The notes: generated from the letters alone by a model not told the origin. A DNA stretch of 64,000 nucleotides from Kitasatospora sp. A2-31 (GCF_022288725.1 NZ_JAKNTA010000002.1:780404-844403); one strand, 5' to 3'. Positions 16,063 through 25,169 are shown, counted from the stretch's first letter. Program-made: numbers and translations.

Positions 16063-16356
16063 TCAGGCCACCGGTTGGCGGTGTCGCGGCGCGAGCAGCA
16101 CGTGCCGCTCGTCCTCGCTCAGTCCGCCCCAGACCCCGTAGGGCTCGCGGGTGGCGAGGGCATGACGCCGGCACTCTATCCGGACCGGGCAGTCGGCGCA
16201 GACCGCCTTCGCGGCTTCCTCCCGGGCCTTGTGCGCAGCCCCCCGCTCACCGCTGGGGTGGAAGAAGAGGCTGTTCTCGGCCTGACGGCAGGAGCCCTCC
16301 AACTGCCAGTCCCAGAGGTGTTCGTAGGCTCCGGGCAAGCGCGAAACGTCCGTCAT
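16063..16356 (-). CDS. WhiB-like iron-sulphur regulator
   Basis: A 97-residue Wbl protein. The four cluster cysteines are in GSCRQ (residue 23) and CADCPVRIEC (53, 56 and 62), and the turn GVWGGLSEDER near residues 75-85 is the signature that contacts the principal sigma factor. The C terminus is short and basic. Wbl proteins carry an oxygen- and NO-sensitive [4Fe-4S] cluster and act on development or stress genes. The start has GAGAGGAC upstream. Size and sequence place it with small WblE-like proteins rather than WhiB or WhiD, but I would not assign a subtype. Confidence 0.93.
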   Translation of the reverse strand: MTDVSRLPGAYEHLWDWQLEGSCRQAENSLFFHPSGERGAAHKAREEAAKAVCADCPVRIECRRHALATREPYGVWGGLSEDERHVLLAPRHRQPVA

Positions 16357-16642
16357 TGGGGTGTCCTCTCTGCGGGCGGTTACGAGGATTACGAGATGTC
16401 GCCGTTCGTCTGGCCGGGATCCGGCCTTTCATTCACCGCGGTGGCGGGATTTTCGTCCGAGCCGGTTCCAGGACAGCGGTGGACCAGCCGAAGCCGACCG
16501 GTGGACACCGCTGTCGCCGAATGCTCGTGTGTTCTTGTGCGCAGTCGGTCCCCGCGCGCTTGCCAGGGAATTCCCGACAGCCGGCTCCCGGCGTACGAAG
16601 CCGCACGGAATTCGCCCTGGCCGGCCGGCTCACGCGGTGCGC

Positions 16643-16813
16643 CTACCAGCGGTACCAGCGGCCGCGAGAGCCTGCCGCGGTGGTACCGCGTGCGATGAAG
16701 CCGAGCAGCCAGAGCGCGAAGACGACGAGGGCGACCCACCATAGGACCTTCAGGGCGAAGCCGAAGCCGAACAGCAGAAGGGCGAGCAGCAGGACGAGGG
16801 CGAGAGCGAGCAT
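16643..16813 (-). CDS. small hydrophobic membrane protein
   Basis: A 56-residue protein with two hydrophobic stretches, LALALVLLLALLLFGFGFAL and VLWWVALVVFALWLLGFIA, then a short Arg/Trp-rich tail. It resembles the very small hydrophobic proteins (DUF5670 / lmo0937 type) found across Gram-positive genomes and linked to stress. The ATG at 16813 follows GAGGAG at seven bases, and GC3 bias is normal, so I am confident it is real despite its size. It is divergent from the gene at 17011, with a 31-bp direct repeat in between. Confidence 0.8.
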   Translation of the reverse strand: MLALALVLLLALLLFGFGFALKVLWWVALVVFALWLLGFIARGTTAAGSRGRWYRW

Positions 16814-16887
16814 GACGACTCCTCACGATGGAAGAACACGATCACTGTGAACTGCCGACTGCCCCGATCCGGCGTATCCATGCGCGG

Positions 16888-16953
16888 TCCGGCATCGGCG
16901 AATTCGTCAGCGCCCGGCCGGATCCGGCACCGGCGAATTCGTTAGCACCCGGC
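16888..16953. repeat. 31-bp imperfect direct repeat in divergent promoter region
   Basis: Copies at 16888-16918 and 16923-16953 differ at about three positions and share the core GGCGAATTCGT. They lie between two divergent genes for small membrane proteins and may be paired regulator sites. Confidence 0.7.
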
Positions 16954-17010
16954 TCGAACGGGCAGACGGGTCGTCACGTCAGCGGGCCGAGAATGGAGGA
17001 GGCGGTCGGT

Positions 17011-17397
17011 ATGCCGTGGCTGGTATTCGTCACGCTCGCGGGGTACGGAGTCGTCGCGGGATTGACGGCGCGCCTGGTCTTCGCGCGGGCACGTGCCGCG
17101 TTCGTGGCCGGCCGGAGCGGAGCACCCGCCGAGTGGGCGGAGAAGCGGTTCGAGGAGAACGAGCGCGCCCAGGCGGAGACGCTGGCGCTGGTGTCGGGAC
17201 TGTGCTGGGTGGTGGCCGTCCCGGTCCTGGCTCTGCGGCGGGTCGTCGCCGTCGTGGTCCTGGCCCGGCCCGACGCGGAGCGCGCGGCGACGCCGCCCCA
17301 CCTCGTGGGGGAGCGGATCGAGGAGCTCGAAAGAATGCTGGGACTCGGGGAACACACGCCGAACCTCTTGCCCGGTGACCCGCCGCAGCCGGGATGA
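17011..17397 (+). CDS. unknown membrane protein, 128 aa
   Basis: Two membrane segments, MPWLVFVTLAGYGVVAGLTA and VSGLCWVVAVPVLALRRVV, frame a charged loop (APAEWAEKRFEENERAQAE). The C terminus is cytoplasmic-looking and acidic (GERIEELERMLGLGE), a possible short coiled coil. The start ATG at 17011 follows GGAGGAGG; an upstream in-frame ATG at 16828 would add 61 low-complexity residues across the direct repeat and is unlikely. Divergent from the small hydrophobic protein gene. Family not recognised. Confidence 0.65.
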   Translation: MPWLVFVTLAGYGVVAGLTARLVFARARAAFVAGRSGAPAEWAEKRFEENERAQAETLALVSGLCWVVAVPVLALRRVVAVVVLARPDAERAATPPHLVGERIEELERMLGLGEHTPNLLPGDPPQPG

Positions 17398-17555
17398 GTG
17401 AAGTCCGACCGCCCGGCCCGCCGCGACACCCGCTGTGGGGCGGGGCGCCCCCCAGACGAGGGGTGTACGGGAAGCCTAAGACGGCCGGCTCTGTTCGTGA
17501 CAGCCGAGGAAGGGGGGCGCCGGAGAGGCCTCCCCGCACGGTGAGTGCAGGAAAT

Positions 17556-17597
17556 GCGGCGGCGCACCTCTGAACTCCTCAAGAGGTGCGCCGCCGC
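17556..17597 (-). terminator. strong hairpin terminator after PRC-barrel gene
   Basis: A perfect 16-bp stem (17556-17571 with 17582-17597) around a 10-base loop lies 12 bp past the stop of the gene at 17609. There is no T-run, as usual in actinobacteria. Confidence 0.85.
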
Positions 17598-17608
17598 TCA
17601 ACGGCCCG

Positions 17609-17977
17609 TCAGATGATGCGGCCTCCGTAGTAGGGCTCGTAGTACAGGGTGTAGCGGTCGCGGTAGCTCGGTTCCGTGTGGTGTGTGTGCTCGTCGTAGT
17701 CGGGACTGTTCTTGATCTCGTCCTTCGTCCGGTCGAGGTAGACCTTGCGTTCGCCGATCTCGATGCGGGTGACCGTGCGGGCGGGCAGCAGAACGTGCTT
17801 GCCGAAGATCCAGGGGCCGGTGTCGACGACCAGGTACTGGGCACCGACGTCCTCGGACAGTTTGTGGACCTTCCCGATCGGTCCGTCGGCGGCCTCGACA
17901 TGGAACCCGATGAGGTCGGTGTCGGCGGTGTGGCCGGAGGCGGTTCGGAACTGCCAGATGTCGACGTGGTCGTTCAT
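17609..17977 (-). CDS. PRC-barrel domain protein
   Basis: A 122-residue soluble protein with an N-terminal PRC-barrel: DLIGFHVEAADGPIGKVHKL, YLVVDTGPWIFGKHVLLPA and TVTRIEIGERKVYLDRTKDEI give the beta barrel. A Tyr/His-rich tail follows (EHTHHTEPSYRDRYTLYYEP). Family members occur alone or with stress proteins in actinobacteria and are thought to bind RNA or protein partners, but no exact role is known. The start has GAGAGGG upstream. A strong hairpin terminates it, so it is a single-gene transcript. The neighbourhood of universal stress proteins supports a stress link. Confidence 0.85.
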   Translation of the reverse strand: MNDHVDIWQFRTASGHTADTDLIGFHVEAADGPIGKVHKLSEDVGAQYLVVDTGPWIFGKHVLLPARTVTRIEIGERKVYLDRTKDEIKNSPDYDEHTHHTEPSYRDRYTLYYEPYYGGRII

Positions 17978-18278
17978 GCGCTGCCCTCTCGCTCGGGACC
18001 GGGTCGGACTGACCGGTCTTCGGGCTTCCGCGTGCCCCCACCCGTGCGTTCCATGTGCTTCCGGCCCTTCGGCGGGATCGGCACGGCACTGACGCGACCT
18101 CGGCGGCAGGGGGGACGAGGTGACCGCGGCGCGGCGTCAAGATCACGTTCGGATCGTGGCCGGCCGCGTCAGGGTCCCGTCAAGGCCGCCCGGACCGGCC
18201 TCCTCCTGCGGCTTGGCTGGTGGCCGTCGGCAACGGCCGACGAAGGACGGGTCGACCGCAGGGGCGTGAGGACGGGGC

Positions 18279-18833
18279 ATGAACGGCAGCCACGGGAAGG
18301 ACGAGCGGCCCAGGGGCCGTGTGGTGGTCGGCGTCAGCGGCTCCCTGGGCAGCCTGGCCGCCCTGCACCGCGCGGTCGCCGAGGCCCGCCGGACCAGGGC
18401 GGAGCTCGTCCCCGTACTCGCCTGGGAACCGCCCGGCGGTGAGTACGGCTACCGACGCTCCCCGTGCCCGCCGCTGCTCGCGGCCGTCCGGGAGGCCGCC
18501 GCGCAGCGTCTGCGCGACGCCCTGGACGCGGCCTTCGCCTGCGGCGACCCGAACGTTCCGGTGCATCCCCTGGTGGTCCGCGGCGAGACCGGCCCCGCGC
18601 TGGTGCAGACCGCCGACCGCCCCGACGACCTCCTCGTGGTGGGGCCGAGCGGCGGTCTGCTGCGCCGTCGACTGCAGGGTTCCGTGACCGCCTACTGCCA
18701 GCGGAAGGCCGGCTGCTCCGTGCTCGCCGTCCCGCGGCCGGAGTTGCTGCAGAGCCTGGAGGCCCTGCACCGGCGCAGACACCGGCGCCTTGCGCTCGGG
18801 CTCGGGTCCGAGCCGGTCCGCGTGAAGGGATAG
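18279..18833 (+). CDS. universal stress protein, single domain
   Basis: A 184-residue UspA-fold protein: RVVVGVSGSLGSLAALHRAV forms strand 1 and helix 1, and DDLLVVGPSGGLLRRRLQGS followed by YCQRKAGCSVLAVPRP corresponds to the G-x2-G-x9-G(S/T) ATP-binding segment, here slightly changed. The C-terminal 30 residues are very basic (RRRHRRLALGLG). It precedes a membrane protein gene by six bases and the arc operon. Universal stress proteins of this group are typical members of hypoxia regulons. The start ATG follows GAGGACGGGGC. Confidence 0.85.
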   Translation: MNGSHGKDERPRGRVVVGVSGSLGSLAALHRAVAEARRTRAELVPVLAWEPPGGEYGYRRSPCPPLLAAVREAAAQRLRDALDAAFACGDPNVPVHPLVVRGETGPALVQTADRPDDLLVVGPSGGLLRRRLQGSVTAYCQRKAGCSVLAVPRPELLQSLEALHRRRHRRLALGLGSEPVRVKG

Positions 18834-18839
18834 CCGGTC

Positions 18840-19247
18840 GTGCGGATGTACTCGGCCCGCCCCGGCGGGCACCGCTTCCGTCCGGCGCTGGACCGGCTGC
18901 CCGTCGCGGTGTCGGGCGCGGTGACGGTGGTCGCCGGCGGCGTCCTGGCGCTCGGCCTGGGCAGGCTCGGCCAGCTGCACTGCGGCTGGTTCGCCTATGC
19001 CGCCTACGCGGGGTTGAGCGCGCTGCTCGGCGCCTTCTCCCGGCCGTCGGCGGCACCGGTGATCGGCATGGCCGCCTGGCTGTGCTGCAACGCCTTCGCC
19101 GAGCACCGCCGCGGTGAACTCGGCTGGTCCGACGTCGGCGCGGAGAGCGGCCACTTCGCGCTGTTCGCGGCAGCCGCGCTGCTGCACTCGCTTCCCGCGG
19201 CCCTGCCGCGCCGGGCCGTCCGGGTCACCCGACTGCCGATCGCCTGA
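18840..19247 (+). CDS. unknown membrane protein, 135 aa
   Basis: Three or four hydrophobic segments: VAVSGAVTVVAGGVLALGLG, WFAYAAYAGLSALLGAF, VIGMAAWLCCNAFA and FALFAAAALLHSLPA. It starts at the GTG at 18840 (an ATG lies six bases on), only six bases after the universal stress gene, so the two are very likely co-transcribed. A perfect hairpin terminator follows. I do not know the family. Cys-Cys in the third segment is notable but unexplained. Confidence 0.65.
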   Translation: MRMYSARPGGHRFRPALDRLPVAVSGAVTVVAGGVLALGLGRLGQLHCGWFAYAAYAGLSALLGAFSRPSAAPVIGMAAWLCCNAFAEHRRGELGWSDVGAESGHFALFAAAALLHSLPAALPRRAVRVTRLPIA

Positions 19248-19260
19248 TCGTAGCCAGTGG

Positions 19261-19293
19261 GCCGGTGCCGCCTCCGTCCGAGGCGGCACCGGC
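19261..19293 (+). terminator. hairpin terminator before arc operon
   Basis: A perfect 14-bp stem (19261-19274 with 19280-19293) around CGTCC lies 13 bp after the preceding stop. It separates the stress-protein unit from the arc operon. Confidence 0.85.
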
Positions 19294-19346
19294 ACGCCCG
19301 CGTGCGGAGCGGCGTGACGGATGGGGACTCCCAGGCCGTAGGAGCC

Positions 19347-19382
19347 GGGACCGGTGGCGGCGTGAAGAGGGACCGACGGCCC
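19347..19382 (+). promoter_or_regulatory. two DevR/DosR-like boxes upstream of arcD
   Basis: GGGACCGACGGCCC at 19369-19382 matches the GGGAC-type half-site palindrome of the DosR/DevR dormancy regulators. A weaker copy, GGGACCGGTGGCGG at 19347-19360, lies exactly 22 bp upstream, about two helical turns. The stronger box is about 100 bp before the arcD start. The same GGGACC-N3-GGCCC pattern occurs before the universal stress gene at 26133. Inference from pattern only. Confidence 0.5.
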
Positions 19383-19482
19383 CTGGGCGCGGGTCGCCCC
19401 GCCGATCGACGATCTCTACCAGCGGACGGAGACGTTCGACCGCAGCGCCCGCCTTCCCGCTCACCGCTTAAGGAGCCCGCTC

Positions 19483-21042
19483 ATGTCCGCGTCCGATCGC
19501 GCAAGACCAGCAGCCGAACAGCCGACCTCACAGGGGGACAAGGCCTTCGGGCTGCCCGCGGCGACCGCTCTGGTCGTCGGCAGCATCATCGGGACAGGGG
19601 TGTTCGCGCTGCCGTCGGCGCTCGCGCCGTACGGGCCGATCGCGCTGGTGGCGTTCGTGCTGGTGACCGTCGGGGCGCTGGCCCTGGCGGTGACGTTCGG
19701 GCGCCTGTCGGAGCGGGTGCCGGGCAGCGGTGGCCCGTACGTCTACGCCCGGGAGGCGTTCGGCGAGTTCGCGGGCTTCCTGACCGCCTGGTCCTACTGG
19801 ATCACTGCCTGGGCCGGGAACGCGGCCATCGTGGTGGCCTGGGTCGGCTACGTCGAGGTGTTCGTCAACAAGGGCCACCACACGGGGACCTCGATCGCCA
19901 TCGCGCTGGCGGGCCTGTGGGTGCCGGCCTTGGTGAACCTGGCCGGGGTGCGCAGCATCGGGGCCTTCCAGGTCGTCACCACGGTGCTGAAGTTCCTGCC
20001 ACTGGCGTTCATGGCCACCGCCGGCCTGCTGTTCGTCAAGTCCGGCAACTTCGGGGCGTTCAACGCGAGCGGCAGTTCCGCGCTGGGAGCCGTCTCGGCT
20101 GCCGGGGCGATCGCACTGTTCAGCTACATCGGCCTGGAGACCGCTTCGGTGGCGACCGGGCGGGTGCGGGACCCGAAGCGCAACGTGCCCAGGGCCACCG
20201 TGTACGGCACCCTGGCCTGCGCGGCGATCTACCTGCTCGGCACCCTGGCCGTGTTCGGCCTCGTCCCGCACGCTGGACTCGCTTCCTCGACCGCGCCGTT
20301 CACGGACGCCATGAACAACATCGCGGGCGGCCAGTGGGCCGGGAACCTGGTCGCCGCCGCCGCCATCGTCTCCGGGCTCGGAGCCCTGAACGGCTGGACC
20401 ATGATCTGCGCGGAGATGCCGATGGCCGCCGCACGCGACGGACTGTTCCCGGGGGCCTTCGCCGGAACCCGCGGACGCGACGCGGTACCCGTGTTCGGCA
20501 TCGTCTCGGCGACCGTCCTGGCGTCGGTGCTCACCGTGGTCAGCTACACCAGCTTCACCCGGGTGTTCACGGAGATCGTGCTGCTGAGCGTGCTCACCGC
20601 CGTCATACCCTATCTGGTCTCGGCCGCCGCCCAGCTGTTGTGGCTGGTCCGTCGGGGGCGGGAGGAACTGGACCGGCGCCGCCTCGTGCGGGACACCGTC
20701 CTCGCCCTCCTGGCGCTCGCCTTCTCCTACTGGTCGATCCAGGGCAGCGGCTACCAGACGGTCTACTACGGCCTGTTCACCATCCTGCTCGGCATCCCGG
20801 TGTACATCTGGCTGCAGCGACCGCACACCCGAGCCGTGACCGGCGCCCTGACCGCCGCCGGCGCTGCGCCTGCCGCGGACGCCCCGCCCACCGCCGGGAC
20901 CCCGCCCACCGCGGACGCCCCGCTCACCGGCGGCGGAGCGACCCACCGCGGCGGCCCGCTGCCGAAGGCGGCCCGGACCGGCCGGCCCGTCGGCCTGCCG
21001 ACCGTCCTCCGGCGCGTGCTCGCCCTGCGCCACCAGCACTGA
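19483..21042 (+). CDS. arcD: APC permease, probable arginine/ornithine antiporter
   Basis: A 519-residue amino acid-polyamine-organocation permease with about twelve membrane helices. The N-terminal substrate motif is clear ([15 protein letters not shown], residues 33-47). The last 90 residues are a cytoplasmic Ala/Pro/Thr repeat tail ([13 protein letters not shown]) not seen in most relatives. As the first gene of an arcA-arcB-arcC cluster it most likely exchanges arginine for ornithine, the usual role of such a permease; this is the APC type, and specificity cannot be read from sequence. The start has TTAAGGAG upstream. DevR-like boxes precede it. Confidence 0.85.
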   Translation: MSASDRARPAAEQPTSQGDKAFGLPAATALVVGSIIGTGVFALPSALAPYGPIALVAFVLVTVGALALAVTFGRLSERVPGSGGPYVYAREAFGEFAGFLTAWSYWITAWAGNAAIVVAWVGYVEVFVNKGHHTGTSIAIALAGLWVPALVNLAGVRSIGAFQVVTTVLKFLPLAFMATAGLLFVKSGNFGAFNASGSSALGAVSAAGAIALFSYIGLETASVATGRVRDPKRNVPRATVYGTLACAAIYLLGTLAVFGLVPHAGLASSTAPFTDAMNNIAGGQWAGNLVAAAAIVSGLGALNGWTMICAEMPMAAARDGLFPGAFAGTRGRDAVPVFGIVSATVLASVLTVVSYTSFTRVFTEIVLLSVLTAVIPYLVSAAAQLLWLVRRGREELDRRRLVRDTVLALLALAFSYWSIQGSGYQTVYYGLFTILLGIPVYIWLQRPHTRAVTGALTAAGAAPAADAPPTAGTPPTADAPLTGGGATHRGGPLPKAARTGRPVGLPTVLRRVLALRHQH

Positions 21043-21106
21043 CCCCTCATCGCGCCGACCGGCGCCGACCTTCCCTCCCCGCACCGACGTACCAGGAGCT
21101 CCTCCG

Positions 21107-22330
21107 ATGTCCACCCTGCGTGTCGATTCCGAAGCCGGCCGCCTGCGCCAGGTGATCCTGCACCGCCCCGGCCTGGAACTGGCCCGGCTGACCCCCCGCA
21201 ACGTCGACGACCTGCTCTTCGACGACATTCTGTGGGCCAAGCGCGCCCGCGAGGAGCACGACGCCTTCGCCCAGGTCCTGCGCGACCACGGTGTCCGGGT
21301 CCACCACTACGCCGACCTGCTTGCCGAGACCCTCCAACTGCCGCCGGCCCGAGCCTGGTTGCTGGGCCAGGTGGTCACCCCGGCCGCCGTCGGCCCGGCC
21401 CTGGTCGAGCCGGTGCGGGAGCTGTGCGAACGCCTCGACGGCGACACCCTCGCCGAGTACCTGATCGGCGGCGTCCTCAAGGAGGACCTGCCGCTGAAGA
21501 ACCCCCACAGCCTGCTCTGGAACACCCTCGGGGAGCAGGACTTCGCCCTCCCGCCGCTGCCCAACCACCTCTTCCCGCGCGACAACTCCTGCTGGATCGG
21601 CGCCCGGTACAGCCTCAACCCGATGGCGAAGCCGGCCCGCCGACGGGAGACCCTGCACACCGCGGCCATCTACCGCTTCCACCCGCTGTTCGCCGAGACC
21701 GCGCCCCCGCTGCTGGACGGCACCACCACCGCGTCCGGGCTCAGCGTGGAGGGCGGTGACGTCCACGTCCTCGCCCCTGGCGTGGTGATGGTCGGGATGG
21801 GCGAGCGCACCACCTCGGCGGCCGTCGAAAGCCTCGCCCAGCAGCTGTTCCTGACCAACACCGCGCACCGGTTGATCGCCGTGAGGCTGCCGGAGAGCCG
21901 GGCGTTCATGCACCTCGACACCGTCATGACGATGATCGACCGGGACACCTTCACGCTCTACCCCGGCCTGGCCGGCGCGCTGCGCTCGTGGACCCTCACC
22001 CCCGCGCCCGAGCGCCCCGCCGGCTTCGACGTCCGCCCCGACGCCGACCTCGCCGCCTCGCTCGCCGAGGCCCTCGACCTGGACAAGGTCCGCTTCCTCT
22101 CCGCCGAGCAGGACGCCCGCGCCGCCGAGCGCGAGCAGTGGGACGACGGCAGCAACTTCCTCGCCCTCGAACCCGGCGTCGTCGTCGGCTACGAGCGCAA
22201 CACCACCACCAACACCCACCTGCGCAAGCAGGGCATCGAGATCGTCACCATCGCCGGCTCCGAACTCGGCCGCGGCCGCGGCGGACCGCGCTGCATGAGC
22301 TGCCCGATCCAGCGTGACCCCGTCAACTGA
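21107..22330 (+). CDS. arcA: arginine deiminase
   Basis: A 407-residue enzyme that hydrolyses L-arginine to citrulline and ammonium, first step of the deiminase pathway. The guanidino-hydrolase fold motifs are complete: [28 protein letters not shown] and the C-terminal nucleophile Cys396 in [13 protein letters not shown]. Length matches the family (about 405-420). The start ATG follows AGGAG inside a short AGGAGCTCCT palindrome that could partly hide the ribosome site. It lies 64 bp after arcD and 27 bp before the transcarbamoylase gene. Cytoplasmic. Arginine deiminase is patchy among streptomycetes. Confidence 0.97.
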   Translation: MSTLRVDSEAGRLRQVILHRPGLELARLTPRNVDDLLFDDILWAKRAREEHDAFAQVLRDHGVRVHHYADLLAETLQLPPARAWLLGQVVTPAAVGPALVEPVRELCERLDGDTLAEYLIGGVLKEDLPLKNPHSLLWNTLGEQDFALPPLPNHLFPRDNSCWIGARYSLNPMAKPARRRETLHTAAIYRFHPLFAETAPPLLDGTTTASGLSVEGGDVHVLAPGVVMVGMGERTTSAAVESLAQQLFLTNTAHRLIAVRLPESRAFMHLDTVMTMIDRDTFTLYPGLAGALRSWTLTPAPERPAGFDVRPDADLAASLAEALDLDKVRFLSAEQDARAAEREQWDDGSNFLALEPGVVVGYERNTTTNTHLRKQGIEIVTIAGSELGRGRGGPRCMSCPIQRDPVN

Positions 22331-22357
22331 CCACCCGTCCACCGAGGAGCAACCGCC

Positions 22358-23362
22358 ATGACCATCGACCTCACCAGCCGCCACTACCTGCGCGAACTCG
22401 ACTTCACCGCTGCCGAGATCCACCACCTGCTGGACGTCGCCGCCGAACTGAAGGCCGCCCGCCGGACGGGCACCGAGACGCCCCGGCTGGGCGGCCGCAG
22501 GATCGCCCTGATCTTCGAGAAGAACTCCACCCGTACCCGCTGCGCCTTCGAGGTCGCGGCCGCGGACCAGGGCGCGACCACCACCTACCTCGGCCCGGAC
22601 AGCTCCCACATCGGCCACAAGGAGAGCACCGCCGACACCGCCCGGGTGCTGGGACGGATGTACGACGCCATCGAGTACCGCGGCTTCGACCAGGACACCG
22701 TCACCGAACTCGCCGCCCACGCCGGCGTCCCCGTCTACAACGGCCTCACCGACCAATGGCACCCCACCCAGAGCCTGTGCGACGTGTTCACGATGCGCGA
22801 GCACAGCGACAAGCCGCTGGAGGAGATCTCCTTCTGCTACCTCGGCGACGCCCGCAACAACACCGCCCACTCCCTGATGGCCATGGGCAGCCTCCTCGGC
22901 ATGGACGTGCGCATCGCCGCCCCGCGCGACCTGTGGCCCGACCCGGCGCTCGTCTCCGAGTGCCTGCTGCTCGGCAGGGAGAGCGGTGCCCGGCTCACCC
23001 TCACCGACGAGGTCGAGGAGGCCGTGTTCGGCGCGGACTTCCTCTACACCGACGTGTGGGTGTCCATGGGCGAGGACCACGCCCAGTGGCCGGAGCGCAT
23101 CGCGCGGCTGCTGCCCTACCAGGTCAATGCCAAGACGATGGCGGCGACCGGAAACCCCGACACCGCCTTCCTGCACTGCCTGCCGGCCCTGCACGACCGC
23201 CGCACCGACCTCGGGGCCGAACTCGCCGGGGAGCACGCGCTCGAAGGCCTGGAAGTCACCGACGAGGTCTTCGAGTCGCCGGCCTCACTGGTCTTCGACC
23301 AGGCCGAGAACCGCATGCACACCATCAAGGCGATCCTCGTCGCCACCCTCGGGAGGAAGTGA
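22358..23362 (+). CDS. arcB: catabolic ornithine carbamoyltransferase
   Basis: A 334-residue ornithine transcarbamoylase. Carbamoyl-phosphate motif STRTR is at 57-61, HPTQ at 135-138, and [10 protein letters not shown] near 270 binds ornithine. In this operon it should run catabolically: citrulline plus phosphate to ornithine and carbamoyl phosphate. Residue pattern alone does not separate it from biosynthetic ArgF; the assignment as arcB rests on position between arcA and arcC. The ribosome site is CGAGGAG. The next start is two bases after its stop, and the arcC ribosome site lies inside its last codons. Confidence 0.95.
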   Translation: MTIDLTSRHYLRELDFTAAEIHHLLDVAAELKAARRTGTETPRLGGRRIALIFEKNSTRTRCAFEVAAADQGATTTYLGPDSSHIGHKESTADTARVLGRMYDAIEYRGFDQDTVTELAAHAGVPVYNGLTDQWHPTQSLCDVFTMREHSDKPLEEISFCYLGDARNNTAHSLMAMGSLLGMDVRIAAPRDLWPDPALVSECLLLGRESGARLTLTDEVEEAVFGADFLYTDVWVSMGEDHAQWPERIARLLPYQVNAKTMAATGNPDTAFLHCLPALHDRRTDLGAELAGEHALEGLEVTDEVFESPASLVFDQAENRMHTIKAILVATLGRK

Positions 23363-23364
23363 CC

Positions 23365-24363
23365 ATGCGCATCGTCGCCGCCCTCGGTGGGAACGCCCTG
23401 CTCCAGCGGGGCGAACACCCCGACGCCGCCGTCCAGTCCCGACACGTCCACGACGCGGCCCGCTCGCTGGCCGAACTCGTCACGGCCGGGCACGAGGTGG
23501 TGATCACCCACGGCAACGGCCCGCAGATCGGCCTGCTGGCCCAGGAGAGCGAGACCGACCCGGCGCTCACCGCCCCGTACCCGCTCGACGTCCTCGGGGC
23601 ACAGACCCAGGGCATGATCGGCACCTTGCTCGTCCGGGAACTCATGGGCCGGCTGCCCGGCCGCGCCGTCACCGCACTGGTCACCCACACCGAGGTCGAC
23701 CCCGACGATCCAGCCTTCCACCGGCCGGGCAAGTTCATCGGCGGGCAGCTCACCGACCGTCAGGCCCGGATGATGCAGATCGAGCGCGGCTGGGCCACCG
23801 CGCGGGACGGCGAGCGCATGCGCCGGGTGGTTCCGTCCCCGCAGCCGAAGGCGATCGTCGAGGTGGCGGCCATCCGTGCCCTGCTGGCCACCGGAACGGT
23901 GGTCGTCGCCGCGGGCGGAGGAGGCATCCCGGTCACCCGTGATCCGAACAGCGACCTGGTGCGCGGCGTCGAAGCGGTCGTCGACAAGGACCTCACGGCC
24001 GCCCTGCTCGCTCGCCGGCTCGACGCCGACGCGTTGCTGATCCTCACCGACGTGACCCACGTGTTCACCGGGTACGGCACGACCCGCCCGCGCCCGCTGG
24101 TCGCCGTGACCCCCCGGCAACTGCGCGCCCTCGACCTGCCCGAGGGCTCGATGCGGCCCAAGGCCGAAGCCGCCGCCGGATTCGTCGAGCAGACCGGGCG
24201 GATCGCCGCCATCGGCCCCCTCGACAACGCGCTCGGCATCCTGCTGGGCACCACCGGGACCACCGTCCGGGCGGCCGTCACAGGCGCGGGGACCGCCCCC
24301 GGGGCCCTGCCCGCCGGTCCGCCGTCGGCCCGGCACGCCGCCGACACCCGCACCACCGTCTGA
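23365..24363 (+). CDS. arcC: carbamate kinase
   Basis: A 332-residue carbamate kinase that makes ATP from carbamoyl phosphate and ADP, the energy-yielding step of the pathway. Family motifs: VAALGGNALLQRG at the N terminus, VITHGNGPQIGLLAQE, VVVAAGGGGIPV and VVDKDLTAALLAR. Usual length is about 310; the extra 20 residues are an Ala/Pro/Gly-rich tail. GGGAGGA in the end of arcB drives translation, so the two are tightly coupled. It is followed after 21 bp by the hibernation factor gene. Confidence 0.96.
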   Translation: MRIVAALGGNALLQRGEHPDAAVQSRHVHDAARSLAELVTAGHEVVITHGNGPQIGLLAQESETDPALTAPYPLDVLGAQTQGMIGTLLVRELMGRLPGRAVTALVTHTEVDPDDPAFHRPGKFIGGQLTDRQARMMQIERGWATARDGERMRRVVPSPQPKAIVEVAAIRALLATGTVVVAAGGGGIPVTRDPNSDLVRGVEAVVDKDLTAALLARRLDADALLILTDVTHVFTGYGTTRPRPLVAVTPRQLRALDLPEGSMRPKAEAAAGFVEQTGRIAAIGPLDNALGILLGTTGTTVRAAVTGAGTAPGALPAGPPSARHAADTRTTV

Positions 24364-24384
24364 CGCAACAGGAAAGGACGCACG

Positions 24385-25152
24385 ATGAATCCGCTCCGGA
24401 CCCGACCCGCCGTCGACCTCACGGTGACCACCCGCGGCGAGGTCACCCTGGCCGCGCCGGACTACGCCAGGACGAAGCTGCTCAACGTCATCGAAAGGCT
24501 CCACGAACCGGTTCTGGCCGCCCGGGTGAAGCTCACCCAGGAACCCCACCACACCGTCACCAAGCCGTCGATCGCCCAGGCCACGATCGACCTGAACGGC
24601 CGACCGGTGCGTGCCCACGTCGCGGCCGCGACCATGCAGGAGGCCATCGACCTGCTCCAGGAGCGGCTCAGGGCCAGGATCGAGCGCGTGAGGGCCCACG
24701 GGCACCACGTCCGACACCCCGAGCGGTTCGCCGCCGGGCGGGAGCACCGGCCGCAACGTCGCGAGCCGGCCGGCGAGGAACACCGCATCGTCCGGCACAA
24801 GTCCTATGCGCTCGGGCGTCGGACCTCGTGGGAGGCGGTGTTCGAACTGGAGTTGATGGACTACGACTTCCACCTCTACACCGACGCCGCGACGGGCGAC
24901 GACCGCGTCGTCCGGCACGACGGGGCGACGGGGACGTACCGGATCGCCTCGGCCGGAGCACCGCCCGAGGCCGAGCCGGGCATCTCGGTCAGCACCCGCG
25001 CGGTGCCCGAACTGACCGTGTCCGAGGCCGCTCTGCGGCTCGACCTGGGCGGCCTGCCGTTCGTGTTCTTCATCGAGGCCGGGACCGGCCGCGGCAACGT
25101 CCTGTACCACCGGTACGACGGCCACTTCGGCCTCATCACTCCCGCCCGCTGA
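24385..25152 (+). CDS. ribosome hibernation factor with doubled C-terminal domain
   Basis: A 255-residue HPF/RaiA-family protein. Residues about 10-100 form the S30AE fold that sits in the ribosomal decoding centre (TRTKLLNVIERLHEPV-like helix, then KPSIAQATIDLNGRPVRAHV). After an Arg/His-rich linker come two related C-terminal modules: one at about 135-185 (HKSYALGRRTSWEAVFELEL, then DDRVVRHDGATGTYRIA) and one at about 200-252 (VPELTVSEAALRLDLGG, then NVLYHRYDGHFGLITP). The ordinary long form has one such module and dimerises through it; two in tandem recall the DosR-controlled mycobacterial factor RafH. It is the last gene of the arc operon, 21 bp after arcC, with AAAGGAC before the ATG. 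Confidence 0.85.
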   Translation: MNPLRTRPAVDLTVTTRGEVTLAAPDYARTKLLNVIERLHEPVLAARVKLTQEPHHTVTKPSIAQATIDLNGRPVRAHVAAATMQEAIDLLQERLRARIERVRAHGHHVRHPERFAAGREHRPQRREPAGEEHRIVRHKSYALGRRTSWEAVFELELMDYDFHLYTDAATGDDRVVRHDGATGTYRIASAGAPPEAEPGISVSTRAVPELTVSEAALRLDLGGLPFVFFIEAGTGRGNVLYHRYDGHFGLITPAR

Positions 25153-25169
25153 CCGGCGCGAGGTACGAG

